Below the pieces are notes generated by a model. It did not search any database. It was not told the DNA's origin and saw nothing but the letters and a program-made list of their open reading frames with translations. A stretch of 64,000 nt of DNA from Pegea sp. RAD2-039. Lineage: Eukaryota; Chordata; Thaliacea; Salpida; Salpidae. The stretch is taken from positions 2,165,001 to 2,229,000 of the forward strand of contig JAQGEQ010000192.1 in the NCBI GenBank assembly GCA_034620365.1, in the 5' to 3' direction. This document shows, piece by piece, positions 25,013 to 37,573 of the stretch. How positions within the stretch are numbered: the stretch's first letter is position 1; each line of letters begins with the position of its first letter. The translations under genes and the position numbers were made by a program.

Positions 25013-28000
25013 ATGATCATACAATTTCTAAGAAATATATTCATATTTTTAATGGGTTCAAATCAAGATTTAAGTTTTCTCAGCCATGCAAACAGCCAAC
25101 CATCACAAAAGGAAAATAATGAAAATATGTTGATGGTAACTAATTTTGATTATTTGTAAAACTTTCATCATAAATATATCATTCAGTTTTAGTTTATCAA
25201 GAATAAATTTTCTAATAAATCTGTTTTTTTTTATAAACAAAAAAATTCTTTATCAATAATTTAGCTTTTGGAAAAAGTTACTTAATTAATCTTGATTAAG
25301 TTTTTAAGTCCATATCATTATCGTCTTTTTAAATATCAGTTATATTGGTAACAGTTAAATAAGTTGTTTCAATAATGTAGTTCAAAGTATTACAAGAGTT
25401 AATTTTTAAAGGAAATTCTACAAACTATTTGTGAATTGGACTCATTTAATGATCTCATAAATTTCCTTCAAACAATGATCCATGATGTGTTTGAAGACTG
25501 TGTAAGTAGAAGTTATCTTATCAATAAACTAACCTTAAACATTTGAGTTTCATATTTGATTGAGAAATTCAAATTACTTATGAAAATTTTATTGTTTAGC
25601 ATCAATTATCAGACTTGAAGTTAATTATATTGTGTAATTAGTTTTAAACTAATATTATATTCATATATGTCTCTTATGGATTATTATAATCTTCATCAGA
25701 TGGCACCTTATTAAATTTATTATTTTTCTTTCTAGGGTAAACTTCGATGCTTTAGAATTTCTAAAAACCATCCTGAAATTATTTTGGACATGAAAACACT
25801 TGAAAATGTTCAAAGTTCTCTAGTTAGGTGAAAATCGTTAAACTAAATATGTTATTTTGTGTTCCAAATATTTCTATATCAACTTTTATTGAAATTAGAT
25901 TTAAAACTCAAAAAGTAGTATCATTGGCAGAATCTTACAAAAATTGTTGTTTTATTAATTTACTTAAATATTTTGAGCTAGGTATAAGGTTTAATCTAAT
26001 TTTTGATTAGAAAACTTTTAATTATTTGTATGTGTACTAAATGATTAAAATTTACAAACAGTTCTTGTAAGTGTGCAGCTAAATGTATCCAGTTTAAGAA
26101 AATTGCGAAGAATGATTGGCTTGTATCAAACAAGTACATTGATTTCTGTGAGGAAGGTAAGGAAGTAGTTTTCTTGTAAAAGAAATCAGTTTCTATCAAC
26201 TCTCTATAGATAGCTATCATTTAATAGAGTGTATCTTTAACTCTATTATCAGTGAATCTTTTTATTTTCATCTTTATAAATTGAATTTCAACTATCATAT
26301 TCTTTTGGTCCGCTTTGGTCGCGTATATATGCCAGGATATAAGTTATGGAGATCTAGTTGTTGTCCATGCAGCAAGATTTTACTCTCCACATAAAAAAGG
26401 GATGCAGTGGAACAGACTGACTGATACAAATACGCCCTGCTGGCGTCACACGAGCTGCCAGAACGAGTACAGTGACAACCAATTGCCTATGAGGCTTTAA
26501 ATTCGGAGTTTTGCTTCTCCTAGAAGTGTTCTCATTGACTAGACTCACAAGGCCCTTCTAACCTATACCATATATCAAGATTAACATATCGACTATCATA
26601 TAGATTCTAATAAATTAGTTGTTCTATTATAAAATTATTTTGACTTTAAATCTATTAGTAAAGTCCAAATATATCTCAAATACAATTGTATTCTTTAATT
26701 TTAATTTTATTCTTACGTTTGACGCCCACATAAACTAATCATAAGATAAATTTAGGAAATAATTAGATAAAAATTTATTAAAATAAAGTCTTTTGTCGTC
26801 ATCATTTCTGACAAATAATTCTTGATGAACTAAATTTAACTCATTTTTATCCATATTAATATGGATTAGATAGTTTTTGTCATTATTCTAAAAATATCTT
26901 GTTTTTTTTTAGTTATCGTATTAATGCTGCATTCCGAAAAAGATTTTGTGGAAGATGATATTTTATTTGTGGTTAGTATTTGGAATAAGACTGCAAGTGC
27001 ATTTATGACTTCTTGCAACATTTCCTTTTTTAGATTTCAACTTTCTGTGTATTTTTTCTGATAGAAAAGTTAACTTAAACAGTTTTCCTCTTATATCAAA
27101 ACTTTTTTTTTCTAAAATTAATTTTTTTAGGTTGGAAGTGGAAAATTGAAACTTTCTGAAAAAGACTTACAAACTATTTTTAAACATGTAAGTTCAAAAT
27201 AAAAACAAATTGAAATAATGATTTACAAAAGATAACAACTTTTATGACAACATTAAATAACCCCCTTTATGTATTTTTTTAACCAGTGTAATATCGACGT
27301 AGGTATTTTCTTATTAATTTGTTAAATCATTAATTATTCAATACTTATATGACGTTGTACTTACTAAGTAAGCATTCCCAAGAAGCTTTCTTTTTAAGTT
27401 TTATTTTAATCAGTCAAAAAAAGTTTTGTAAAATACAAGTGACTCTTTAACTAATTACTTCTCAAATAGGCCACCGTCTGCTACGAACGCATCTACAAAC
27501 GAGTCTCAATTGTAACAGATGGTTCTATTAACAAAACTGCTGACTTGCTTTTGTCTGGTTTGTCAAATTTTTGATTCTAGAATATCTTATCAATGTCTCA
27601 AAATTGTTTTGAAAATAAATATGAAATTTTGGATTAATTATTTTCTGATCAATTTATTCTAATTCAAAAAAAAATTTTTTGAACTTTTTTAATTATTGAA
27701 GGAATTTTTTAGGAGATTTGGATAAAACAACAGATGCTACATCTATTCAGAAGATATTGAATTTGCATGTACGTAGAAGAAGTCATTAAACTTTTATCTA
27801 TTCTATATAACTTGTCATTACTTCTGACAAATACTACAGAGATGCTGTTTTGGTTCATATCACTTTTTCTTTTCTTAGTTCATGAAGACTTTCCACAAAA
27901 CCTTCTTTCTTTAGATTTTAATAAAAATCAAAAAAGTACTTTTAATTAGATTACCAAATATATCATAAACTTCATTTTAGTTTAGGCATTTCTGTTTTTA

Positions 28001-31000
28001 TCTCTCTTGTATCTAATATAAATTTTCAGATTTTGTAAACTTTCTTACTTTTTTAGGACTAATTTGACTTTTTATTGAAAAATCATAAAATTTAGAATTT
28101 ATTTTAGGCACCTACTTTTATTTATAATCCAAACGAATGCTTTGTTAACAGATTTCAGCAATTACATCTTGTGAACATTGCTGTATCTTGATAAGAGTAA
28201 AAGAAATAGGTCAACTTGTCTGTCAAGCTGTTGATGACCAAAAACTTAATTTTGAAGTGTTTAGATCGGTAAGCATCATATGTCTTGTGTTTAAATACTG
28301 CAAATAAGTATATGTTACTATAAACTGAAGTTAAACGAAGTAAAATTATATAAAAAAAAACATTTTTGTACTTGTGCAAAATATATAAAGTTGAAATTAG
28401 AAAAGTTGATTTTAAGTAAATTAAAAACTATATTTAATAAAAAATTTCATTTTCTTTTATTATATTAACTCTTTACTCTATTGGGCATTTCTTAGAAGAC
28501 ATCTGCTTACTAACAGTTTTTTTAAGAAGTGCAAACTTGATTGGTTGAGATTAAAGTAACGTGACTTGATTTTTATTAAAGTGCTTTTGTTTACGAAAAT
28601 GTCCTTTAAACATTTTGATTAACGTCGGAGTTGTAATTGAATTTAAAGATGTAAAGTCAAGTGTACAAAACAGGTCTCCTTATGACCACAAGTTGATGAT
28701 ACATTTTGCTGAAATGCATTTCAGTATTTTTCTTTAAAATATTTTGAAACTTTTAGTTTTTAAGGATAACATTTTTTAGCTAAAAAAATTTAAAAGATAT
28801 TTTTTAATGATTGATTTAGATAAAGAAAAAGGTTGAATAGAAAAATTAAGATTATTAAAAGCTGTTACTTCAAAACTCCATCAAATTTTTTACAAGACTT
28901 CAATTGATTAACTTTTCAATAACAGATTCAACTATCAATTTGTTTTTATTCTTTTAATTGTGAACCTCTTGCTGGCCAATATATAAATGTTTATCGATTT
29001 TTTTATTATTGATCTTCATCTTTAAAGGACTTGTATCTTTTATAAACTTCTAAATATTTTTATAGCGGTAAAAAGAATTTATTCAAACAACAATTCTATT
29101 CAATTTTTCAAAAACTGTCAAGCAACAATTTATAGACTTAGTTTTGAAGATGAATAATAAAAACGGAAATCCAATTTAAGTTGATTGTAACACAGATATT
29201 GACTTTGGTTCTTCATAAAAAGCATTTATAGCTTGAATCACCAAATTTTCAATCATTTCAACCTTTTTATAACTTTAATATAAGAACAACTTTCAGGCTG
29301 TAAGTGATAATGCCAACAATTTAATCGATAAAAACTCGAAACCAACTTCATTATTTACCTGTTCATATTTCTGAATAGTTTGTATTTTCAATTAAATAGT
29401 TTTCTGCTTTCAGAATAAAATAATAATAATTCAGTCAATGAATTAGTTTTAATAACTTGTTGATAACTTATCTATTGTCATCATTGAATCATATTGTGAC
29501 AATTGAGGCTTCTATATTAGAAATGTTGTCACGTGGTCTAAATAAGACGTTTTAAAATATTATAATCCAAAACTAATTTGATTATTTGCGGGCTTTAGAG
29601 TAGAATTATTTTGTAAATCACTTTCGAATGGTTTTAAAAGACAAATTGAAAAAAAGATTTATTTAATAAATTAAAGTCATTTGTAAAAAATTATAAATAA
29701 ATTTATTTACTAGTTGGATGAAGGCATCTTTAAGTTGATATGCAACCAAAACAACTCAAGCTACACCAATCAGAACCTCAATTTAGTAAGTAGAGCTTCT
29801 GGTGTTCGTCGGTAACATCAAATTTCCTAATAGTATTTAAGAATTGTTAATCTAATAAATATTCGATTGAAGCTAACACTTGCTCTAAATGAGTAGTTAA
29901 AGAAAATTCGGTAAATTTTCCAACTAAAATTAACATTAATGAAACTTGTATAGGATGAAAGCGAACAACTTTCCAGTTTTCTTGGATTTCACATAAAATC
30001 AATCCTAACTGTTCCAATTATCAACAAACCATCTTCTGATGTTAATTTTTATGTTTGTCTGATAAACAAACGTTATGATGAAATGTAAGCTAACTAATCT
30101 TACTTCAATTTCAATTAAATCTTTTTTCAAATCAAATGTTAACTTTGACAGTTTTGAGTCTTGTGACGTACTTGCTGTCACTTACATTATGAGCAAGATT
30201 TGGAGGACCTTAGAGTCTTCTTTAATGCTACAACGAGAGATTAAATCAAGGCAAGAGTCTGAAGCCATGCTTCAAATAGCTAAAAATCTGTTTACTTATC
30301 TAGGTAAGAACAAAAAATGTTGCAATTTGATATTTAACCTTATGCTGTGCTATTGATTACGACTTATACGTTTTAATGAAGTCTTTTATGGACTTTGACA
30401 ATTGTTTCTTCTTTTCTTTGATGCAATTTCAAACTTTAGATTAATTGTGAACTTTCAAATGAATTTCTCTATTGTAGTAACTGAATATTAATGTTAAAAT
30501 TCTCTTTTTTACTAGCAAGAAGTCAATTAAAAAGTTATTAAAGTAGTGAACCATTATAAGAATTATCTATTTTTAGTTGTTTGTTATTCAGTTGTCACTT
30601 ACATATACAAAAGTTTCAGCTTGTTAAGTATGTTTAAGTACTTAATAATTATACACTTTTGTGGTCGTTAGCTAATTAAAGCTTTCAATGTTGTATAAAC
30701 CAAGTAAGTTGATGATTAATTGTTTTTATAGCGATTAAAGATTAGTTATAACTTGATCTGTTGTGACCGCTTTTATTTAATGACTTTTGTAATTACTTCT
30801 CATTGAAATTATCTTATACAAATATTAGTAAAAGTTTGTTGGTGGCAAGCTTTGATTTTTATTCGCTATTTTAGGGTTTTTTGTTGACTTTTTTGTTTAT
30901 TCAACAAATTTCTTCAAATATTTTAACTAAAAATATCCGAAAATAGGAAAATATCAAACTTGTGTACTTCCACCTACTTGCTGTAATCTTTGCAACATTT

Positions 31001-34000
31001 CTGCGTGGGTTCCTTGTTCAAAATATTCCTATTCTGAAGATGACTTCCAACTTTTGTGGAAGATTTTTTTATTTTTGTAAATCACTCATCATGAAGATTG
31101 AATTTTTAAATCTTGAAATTTTTAGGAGACGTTCGCTTACTGCTTGGAGAGATTATCCAATCAGCACGAAGCTTAACAAGCGCTGAAAGATGCTCTGTTT
31201 TTTTGAAAGACGAAACCACAATGGAGCTAGTCGCAACCATTTTTGATGGCATCTCTACAATAGAAGAGGTGATCTCTAAAAGATGTGCTTCATAAGCATG
31301 AGCATGATATCATCACGTGATTAAGAAGCAGTTGCATTGATTCAAAGATTAGATAAAAAACCAGACTCTAATAACTTCTGTAATAGTTTTACCTGAAATA
31401 CATCAACTTAATTCATCCGTCTAGCTACCTCCACTGTTTGAGCTTGAAGATTTCTTATATATCTTAGTATATCATCTTTTTGTCTTCTAAGTACGCAAAT
31501 CTAATTGATTTTGTTTTCAACTAAACTAAATCATTTGTTTATTAATTTAATGCTTATCTTTAAAACGCTGTCTGATTTGTCACCAACAGTCACTGGACCC
31601 ACAACAATATTCGTTTGAGGTATGATCTTCTAAAAAGATGAAATTAGTTTTTTATCATTTTGATTGGTTGGTTGTTTGTTTTTTGTTTGTTTTTGCATGT
31701 AAACTATTCAAACAGAAAAAGTGTTTTTTAACATTTTCTTTGTTTTACTTCAATTGATCGATTTCTACATTATATAATTTGTTAAATCAATTTCTCACAA
31801 AATACTTTTTTGGTTCTTACCTGTAAAGACAGAAGAAATTGTTTCAAGTTTTATGTGATTGAATTTAAAAACTTTTTTCTAGTTTTGAAAATCAAACTAA
31901 AAAAAAGTACAAGTTAAATTTTCACACAAAAAACGAACTGACAAATTTCCACAAACTGATTTGTCATAAATAGTGAATTTCTGTACAGCATTCTCTTGTT
32001 TCTATTTTGTTCACTAAATTCTTATTTAGCTTGACCATGATGGCATTATCTCTACAGTTCTTGTTTTTCATGAATCTTATTGAGCATGGCTAAAAGAGTA
32101 GAAAATTTCTCAACAGAAATTACTATTTGTGACTCATGTTGCTTCTTGCAATGTTGTTTTTAATTTTAAATATGTGCTAGTAAAACACAATCATCTTAAA
32201 AATAAATACTTAATATATATTTTTTGATCATTTCATTTTGTTGATTGTTATATTGTTGTTAATGATAATTTAGAATAATTGAATTCAAGTTTTGAATTTA
32301 AAACTATTTTTTACATAAAAAAAATTTAGAACATTTATTTCAGCAACTTAACTTCAAAGTTATTAAAAATGTTTAAAGTTTGACATAAAATATTTGAATT
32401 CAAACTTTTAGTTTAATTAAGTTTATATATTCGATATTTTCCTAAAACTTTGATTTTAGATTTGTTGTTACTGTTCATATTTGTCAAATTAAATTGTTTT
32501 AAAAGTTTATTTTAATACTAGATCAATGGTAAGGTACAATCAACTTTTTTTTTACACTTTCTATAATAATTAAGAATTCCACATCTTATTAGCTTCTCAA
32601 ATATTCTGCTTTTTATATCTTAGTAATTAGAGTTTAGACCTTCGTAAGGTTACACAGTTTTAAAGTAAGTTGGTTCGATTTGAAACTTTTGTTAGTATGA
32701 CATTGATCTATCTTTTAGTAGAAGCAAATTGTGTTTTGAGGTTTAGGGTTCTAAAAGGTTTATTGATCTCAATAATACCCCAAGAAGCATCTAAGTCTTT
32801 GGAAGATGCTCTAACCTCAAAAGTTTTTAAATATCTTTTCAGCTAACAATTTTTAATTAATAAGTTGAATAATAAATATTATTTGTGGAAATTTATAAGC
32901 TTTTAAAAAAAGTCCTTTATTTTAGGGTTGTATGAAAGCATGATATATCAGCATGTTCATGTTCTCTTTATTTAGTTTTAAGATTCGGGATTCATCTCTT
33001 ATACCACAAAAATTATTGTTTATTTTTAATCTTTTAAAATTTTATTCCGTAGAGCGTTGAAGAAATCCGTTTTCCACTGACACAAGGCATAGCAGGTCTT
33101 GTAGCTACTACAGGTATATAGGAATATGAAATTTGTTGGTTTAATCTAGATTTAATTTCAGTTTGATGATATTTGAATAATATTTAATCACGTGACATTA
33201 TTTTTAAAGGTAAAACTTTGAATATCGCTGATGTATATCAGCATCCTTTATTTTACAAAGGGGTCGATGAGGCAACTGGATTTAGAACTAGGTAACATCA
33301 AAATTATCAAATGTTATTCTAGGATTAATCTTTTATTTATTGCAGAAATATTCTCTGTTTCCCTATCAAAGATTTAAATGGAAGTTAGTTTGTAAATTGT
33401 TTGTAAATTTCACTATTATCATTTATTTGTTGTTTTTTACAGAGGTGGTCGGGGTTTCTCAGTTGTGTAATAAAATAAAAGGTAGATTAGAAGATAAACT
33501 TCAACTTTTTAGCTCATATTTATTTCTAGGTCCTTGTTTCACCTCGTATGATGTCGAAATTGCTGAAAAGTTTTCTGTTTTTTCTGGAATTTCAATATCA
33601 CATGTAAGTTAGCAAAAACCTTAAATGAAATTTGTATTTTAACGGTGCAAAACATGCATGAAAAATTTACCAGTGAGAACAACGACAAGTGATTGAAAAT
33701 AAAACTAAAAAATAGTTTTTTATCTGAGAACTTTTTGCTACAAATGAAAGTATGAACAAATAAACTTACAAAATAAAATAAAACTCATAAGTCCTAACAT
33801 TTACATAAAAATTATCAGCAATTCAAGCAATCTGTAAGTTTAATAATGAAGAAATAGAACTCACATGTAATTGGTTAAAGTTTTCTTCAAGTAAAGTCTT
33901 GTTTTAATCAATACCTGCTGAAGTTTAGTTAGAGAAGTTCACTGTTGATTTGTTAGCTTCTATATTTTTCTGTGAGATAAAACTCCACAAAACTCTTTAT

Positions 34001-37000
34001 AATAATTACAATTAATCAACCAGGTTAATAACTTTTGAGTTTTCTAGAAGATGAAACATTATTTTTTGTATTTAATCTTTAATTTTCATTTCGTCAAACA
34101 GCTATTATGCTTTTTTAAAAGGTTTTGCAATCAAATTATATAAATTAGCAGAAATAACTGGATTGGTAATTGATGATGATAGTTTAATCTGTTTTAGTAA
34201 ATAGCTGAATAGATTATGTGAAGAAAATTTAATTTTTTTTATAATTTGATGAAGTCTTTTCTAAAAGTCAGCTTCTACCTCAGCTGTCTGAATAAATCTT
34301 TTCATTTTTATATGCAGTCACTTTTATACAAGCAAGTTCTTGAGTCAGATGCTAGAAGTAAACTTGCCAATGAACTGATGTTGTATCATATGAATGTGAG
34401 TTACTGAATGTAAAATAAGAAATTTAAAAAATAATTAAAAGGTCAACTACAGCTTTTATTAACTTATTTTATTTTGAATAGATTGATGTATTGGAAATTC
34501 ATAGTTACCTGAACCTGTGTTTACTAAAAAGAAAACTCACTGAAATCAGTTTAGACATCAGTGACTTTAATTTTCTTCCCAGATCTTTATCAAATGATAT
34601 GAAACTTGTGGTATTTATTTGCTGCTATTTTCTTATTTCAACTATTTTATAAACCAATATTTTATGTTTTTGTATTTAAACATTTTGTAGATTAATTCAA
34701 AAAATCTTTTTCTAATTCTTATATCATTTCACACTTGAGTTTTTATACACATGTTTGGTTTTTGATTTATTTTCACAAAATTTTATTAAAAATCCACTAA
34801 TCAAGCTATAAGTGATTTCAGTTTAATAATTGAAATATTATAACAATTAGAACCAGTTTCACCAGAAGACTTTTTACTTTAATATATAGCTGAGAAGAAA
34901 ACATAAATATCTCTTGAATATTTCATTACATTTTTTGAAAGCATTTTAACAATTATCAAAACTGAATATTTTTCAGGCGTGTGTCTTGATGTATGATGAC
35001 TTGGGACTTACTGCCCGATTTCATATTTCTAGAAAGACTTTAATTCACTTTATGCTTATGGTGCGAAAAGGCTACCGTGACACACCCTATCATAACTGGG
35101 ATCACGCCTTTTCAGTCCTTCATCATGCTTATCTTTTGATTAAGAACTTGAAACTTGATGAGATTTATGAGTAAGTTACCTTGGTAGGATCAACTATAAA
35201 TATTTTTGATTTAATAATTCATCAACAAAACAGCAACATTTTTACTTCAACTTTTTTGAGGCATTCTTTAGAAGTTAATTGAATTAGTAATAAAAGCTTA
35301 TGAAGAACTGAAGGCTAAATCGAGTTACTTAATTTCGTTGTCAAATCTTTAAATTCTTTAGGATGACTGATGTAATAGCTCTTCTAACTGCTGCTGTGTG
35401 TCATGATCTTGATCACAGGGGAACTAACAACTCTTTCCAGACGAGCTCAGTGAGATGAAAATTACATTTTTGACTTTTAGTTTTTAAAACTTTCCAGAAC
35501 AACTTGTAATCAGTAGATACAGAAGCTTTTTAGAAATTTGTTGCATAATTAATTTGCAAAAGTGTTCTAAAACTCTTTTAACTGCGTTTGTTTCAATTAG
35601 CAAACATTTGTTAAATGCTGTAACTTGTTCCAACTGATTCTAAATCTAATTTCAATTTACTATATTGAGAGTAGCTTAAACAATTTTAGTTTAAAATATA
35701 AGAGTGATGTTAGATGGGTTTGTGCCCAGAATCGATAATTGTTGTTTTTGCAGCAAAGCGTATTAGCTGACCTTTATAGTTCGGAAGGTTCCGTGTTGGA
35801 GGTAGAACTCTAAAATTTCTTTATTTGTTACTTGATAATATTTTACATTAACAGAGGCATCATTTGGCGCAAACTATGTGTGTCTTAAACTCCTCTGGCT
35901 GTGACATCTTTGAAAATATGACTCATAAGGTGATCACCGAACTTTTAACAGAAATATTTTCAGTTTTTTGCTTGAAATTGATTAAAAATCCAAATTGTTT
36001 TCAGGAGTATCGGAGAACATTGGCGAAAATTAAACATGCAATTCTTGCAACTGATGTAGCTACTCATCTAAAACTAGTTCCTCAGTTTGAAAGTTTTGCT
36101 GAAGAAACTAAACTAAATCTAAAAGATGCTAGATTAAAAGATCTTATTTACTCTTTATGCATGACTGCGTGTGACCTATCGGATTCCACAAAAGATTGGA
36201 CGACGATCACAGCAACATCTGTAATATTTGATTCTTTATTTCAATCTGATCAATTATTTTTAACTAATTGAGTTTCTAATCTTTCTACAGAAACTGATCT
36301 ACAATGAGTTCTTTTCTCAAGGTGATATGGTGAGTTTGTTTTCTTTTTCTATCGAGTTTTTACAAACAAATTGCTTTTTTACTCGATTGTTCAATTTTTC
36401 TTTCACTTTAACAGCTTTACTTGTTTATCTTTTTATACGATTGACTATTAATTCAGTTTTTTTGTTAACTTGTTGTTTTGTGAAAAAGACACTAATAAAA
36501 TTTTTATTTTTTATCAAATATTTACATCATAAATTCTTTAAAACTACAAAAATTTTAGGAATAAATTCCGTTTTTTTTTTTACTCAACAGGAAAAGAGGA
36601 TGGGAAATCGACCAGCTGTGATGAATGATAGAGATCGAGCCTGTTTACCAGAACTTCAAATCAACTTTATGAACTTTATTGCAAAACCAGCTTATAGGTA
36701 AGTTCGTTAGTTGTCTTATTATAGCTGTTGCTGCATTGTCTTTTTTTAATCAAATTATTTTTACCTGGATAAATTAACTCGTCGTTTAAATTAATTTTCT
36801 TTTTTTCTGTTTGATAAGTATTGATGTAAAATAGTATTGATTAGTTATCAAGAGCTACTTTGTCTTTGATCAAATTTTTTAAATTTATTCTATACAGCTA
36901 GTTAGCTCATGATCAGAAGACACAGTCGAATTTTCAACATACTTTAAATATATGTAGCAGCTGAAACATTGATGTGATTTATCATAACAAAATCAATCTT

Positions 37001-37573
37001 ACTACATAGCAACTCAATTATCATCAAAATTAACAGAAAATATCTTTTTTTATCAGTTTTTATCGATAAATTAACATAAAAGAAATTTATTTGCCTGTAA
37101 ACTTTATGACCAGCAGTTTTTGTTTACACATTTGTTTGTTCGATAAAATTAGTTTCTCATTAGACCTTTTATTTCCTCCGCATATTAGATGTTGACCTTT
37201 TGATAAAAGCATTTATGATTTTGATCTTTAAATGTTCTTAAGTTTAAAGAAATTTATTGAAGTTGTTTTCTTTTAACTGATTTCAAATATTTATTTACGG
37301 ATAAAAAATTCTGTTCCACAAAATTACTTTAAATTGAATAAATAAAAATTTAAAACTTTTGTTTGATCTTCATCATCTTCTTTCATTAGGTTGTTTGCAA
37401 CATTTTTTCCTGATTATTCGCCAGTTTATGAACGATTCCAACTAAATCTCAGCCGATGGAAACTAGTTCACAAAATAACAAGTGAGGAGAAAGTCCCTAA
37501 TTCGACTTTTTTTGATCATATTGGAACAAAAGATTTTACAAAAAAGATTCTTGACCAATATCCAGAAATTTAA
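25013..37573 (+). CDS. PDE2A: PDE2A-type cyclic nucleotide phosphodiesterase with two GAF domains, 29 coding exons
   Basis: Exons: 25013-25135, 25412-25501, 25736-25827, 26062-26156, 26913-26971, 27131-27187, 27470-27557, 27713-27768, 28152-28268, 29714-29785, 29954-30084, 30152-30303, 31126-31268, 31590-31619, 33053-33113, 33210-33291, 33346-33383, 33443-33481, 33530-33603, 34318-34395, 34482-34610, 34977-35170, 35362-35449, 35754-35801, 35855-35929, 36005-36220, 36291-36329, 36591-36697, 37390-37573. Sum 2757 nt, 918 aa (human PDE2A 941). GAF-A spans about 205-345 and GAF-B about 375-560 ([37 protein letters not shown]). The catalytic HD domain spans about 600-900 with HNWDHAF (about 641), [12 protein letters not shown] (about 681), the purine-binding Gln in PELQINF and MGNRP. 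Family role: cGMP-stimulated hydrolysis of cAMP/cGMP. PDE2 rather than PDE5/6/10/11 follows from [12 protein letters not shown] and [15 protein letters not shown]. An internal ATG (MGSNQDLS) could expose an N-terminal Gly. The gene lies tandem to the fucosyltransferase-like gene. Confidence 0.94.
26291..26601 (-). mobile_element. tRNA-derived SINE copy in a PDE2A intron, antisense
   Basis: A 10-bp direct repeat ACTATCATAT at 26291-26300 and 26592-26601 flanks an insert of about 291 bp. Its reverse complement matches the copy at 61770-62097 over most of its length, for example CAGTC-GTTCTGGCAGCTC, TCTTGCTGCATGGACAACA and CCAAAG-GGACCAAAA. The head region has a degraded tRNA B-box (GAGTCTAGTC against GAGTTCGATCC in the other copy). 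The 3' end is at low coordinates. It sits between PDE2A exons 4 and 5 in the orientation opposite to the gene. Two coding-like frames across it are accidental. Confidence 0.88.
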
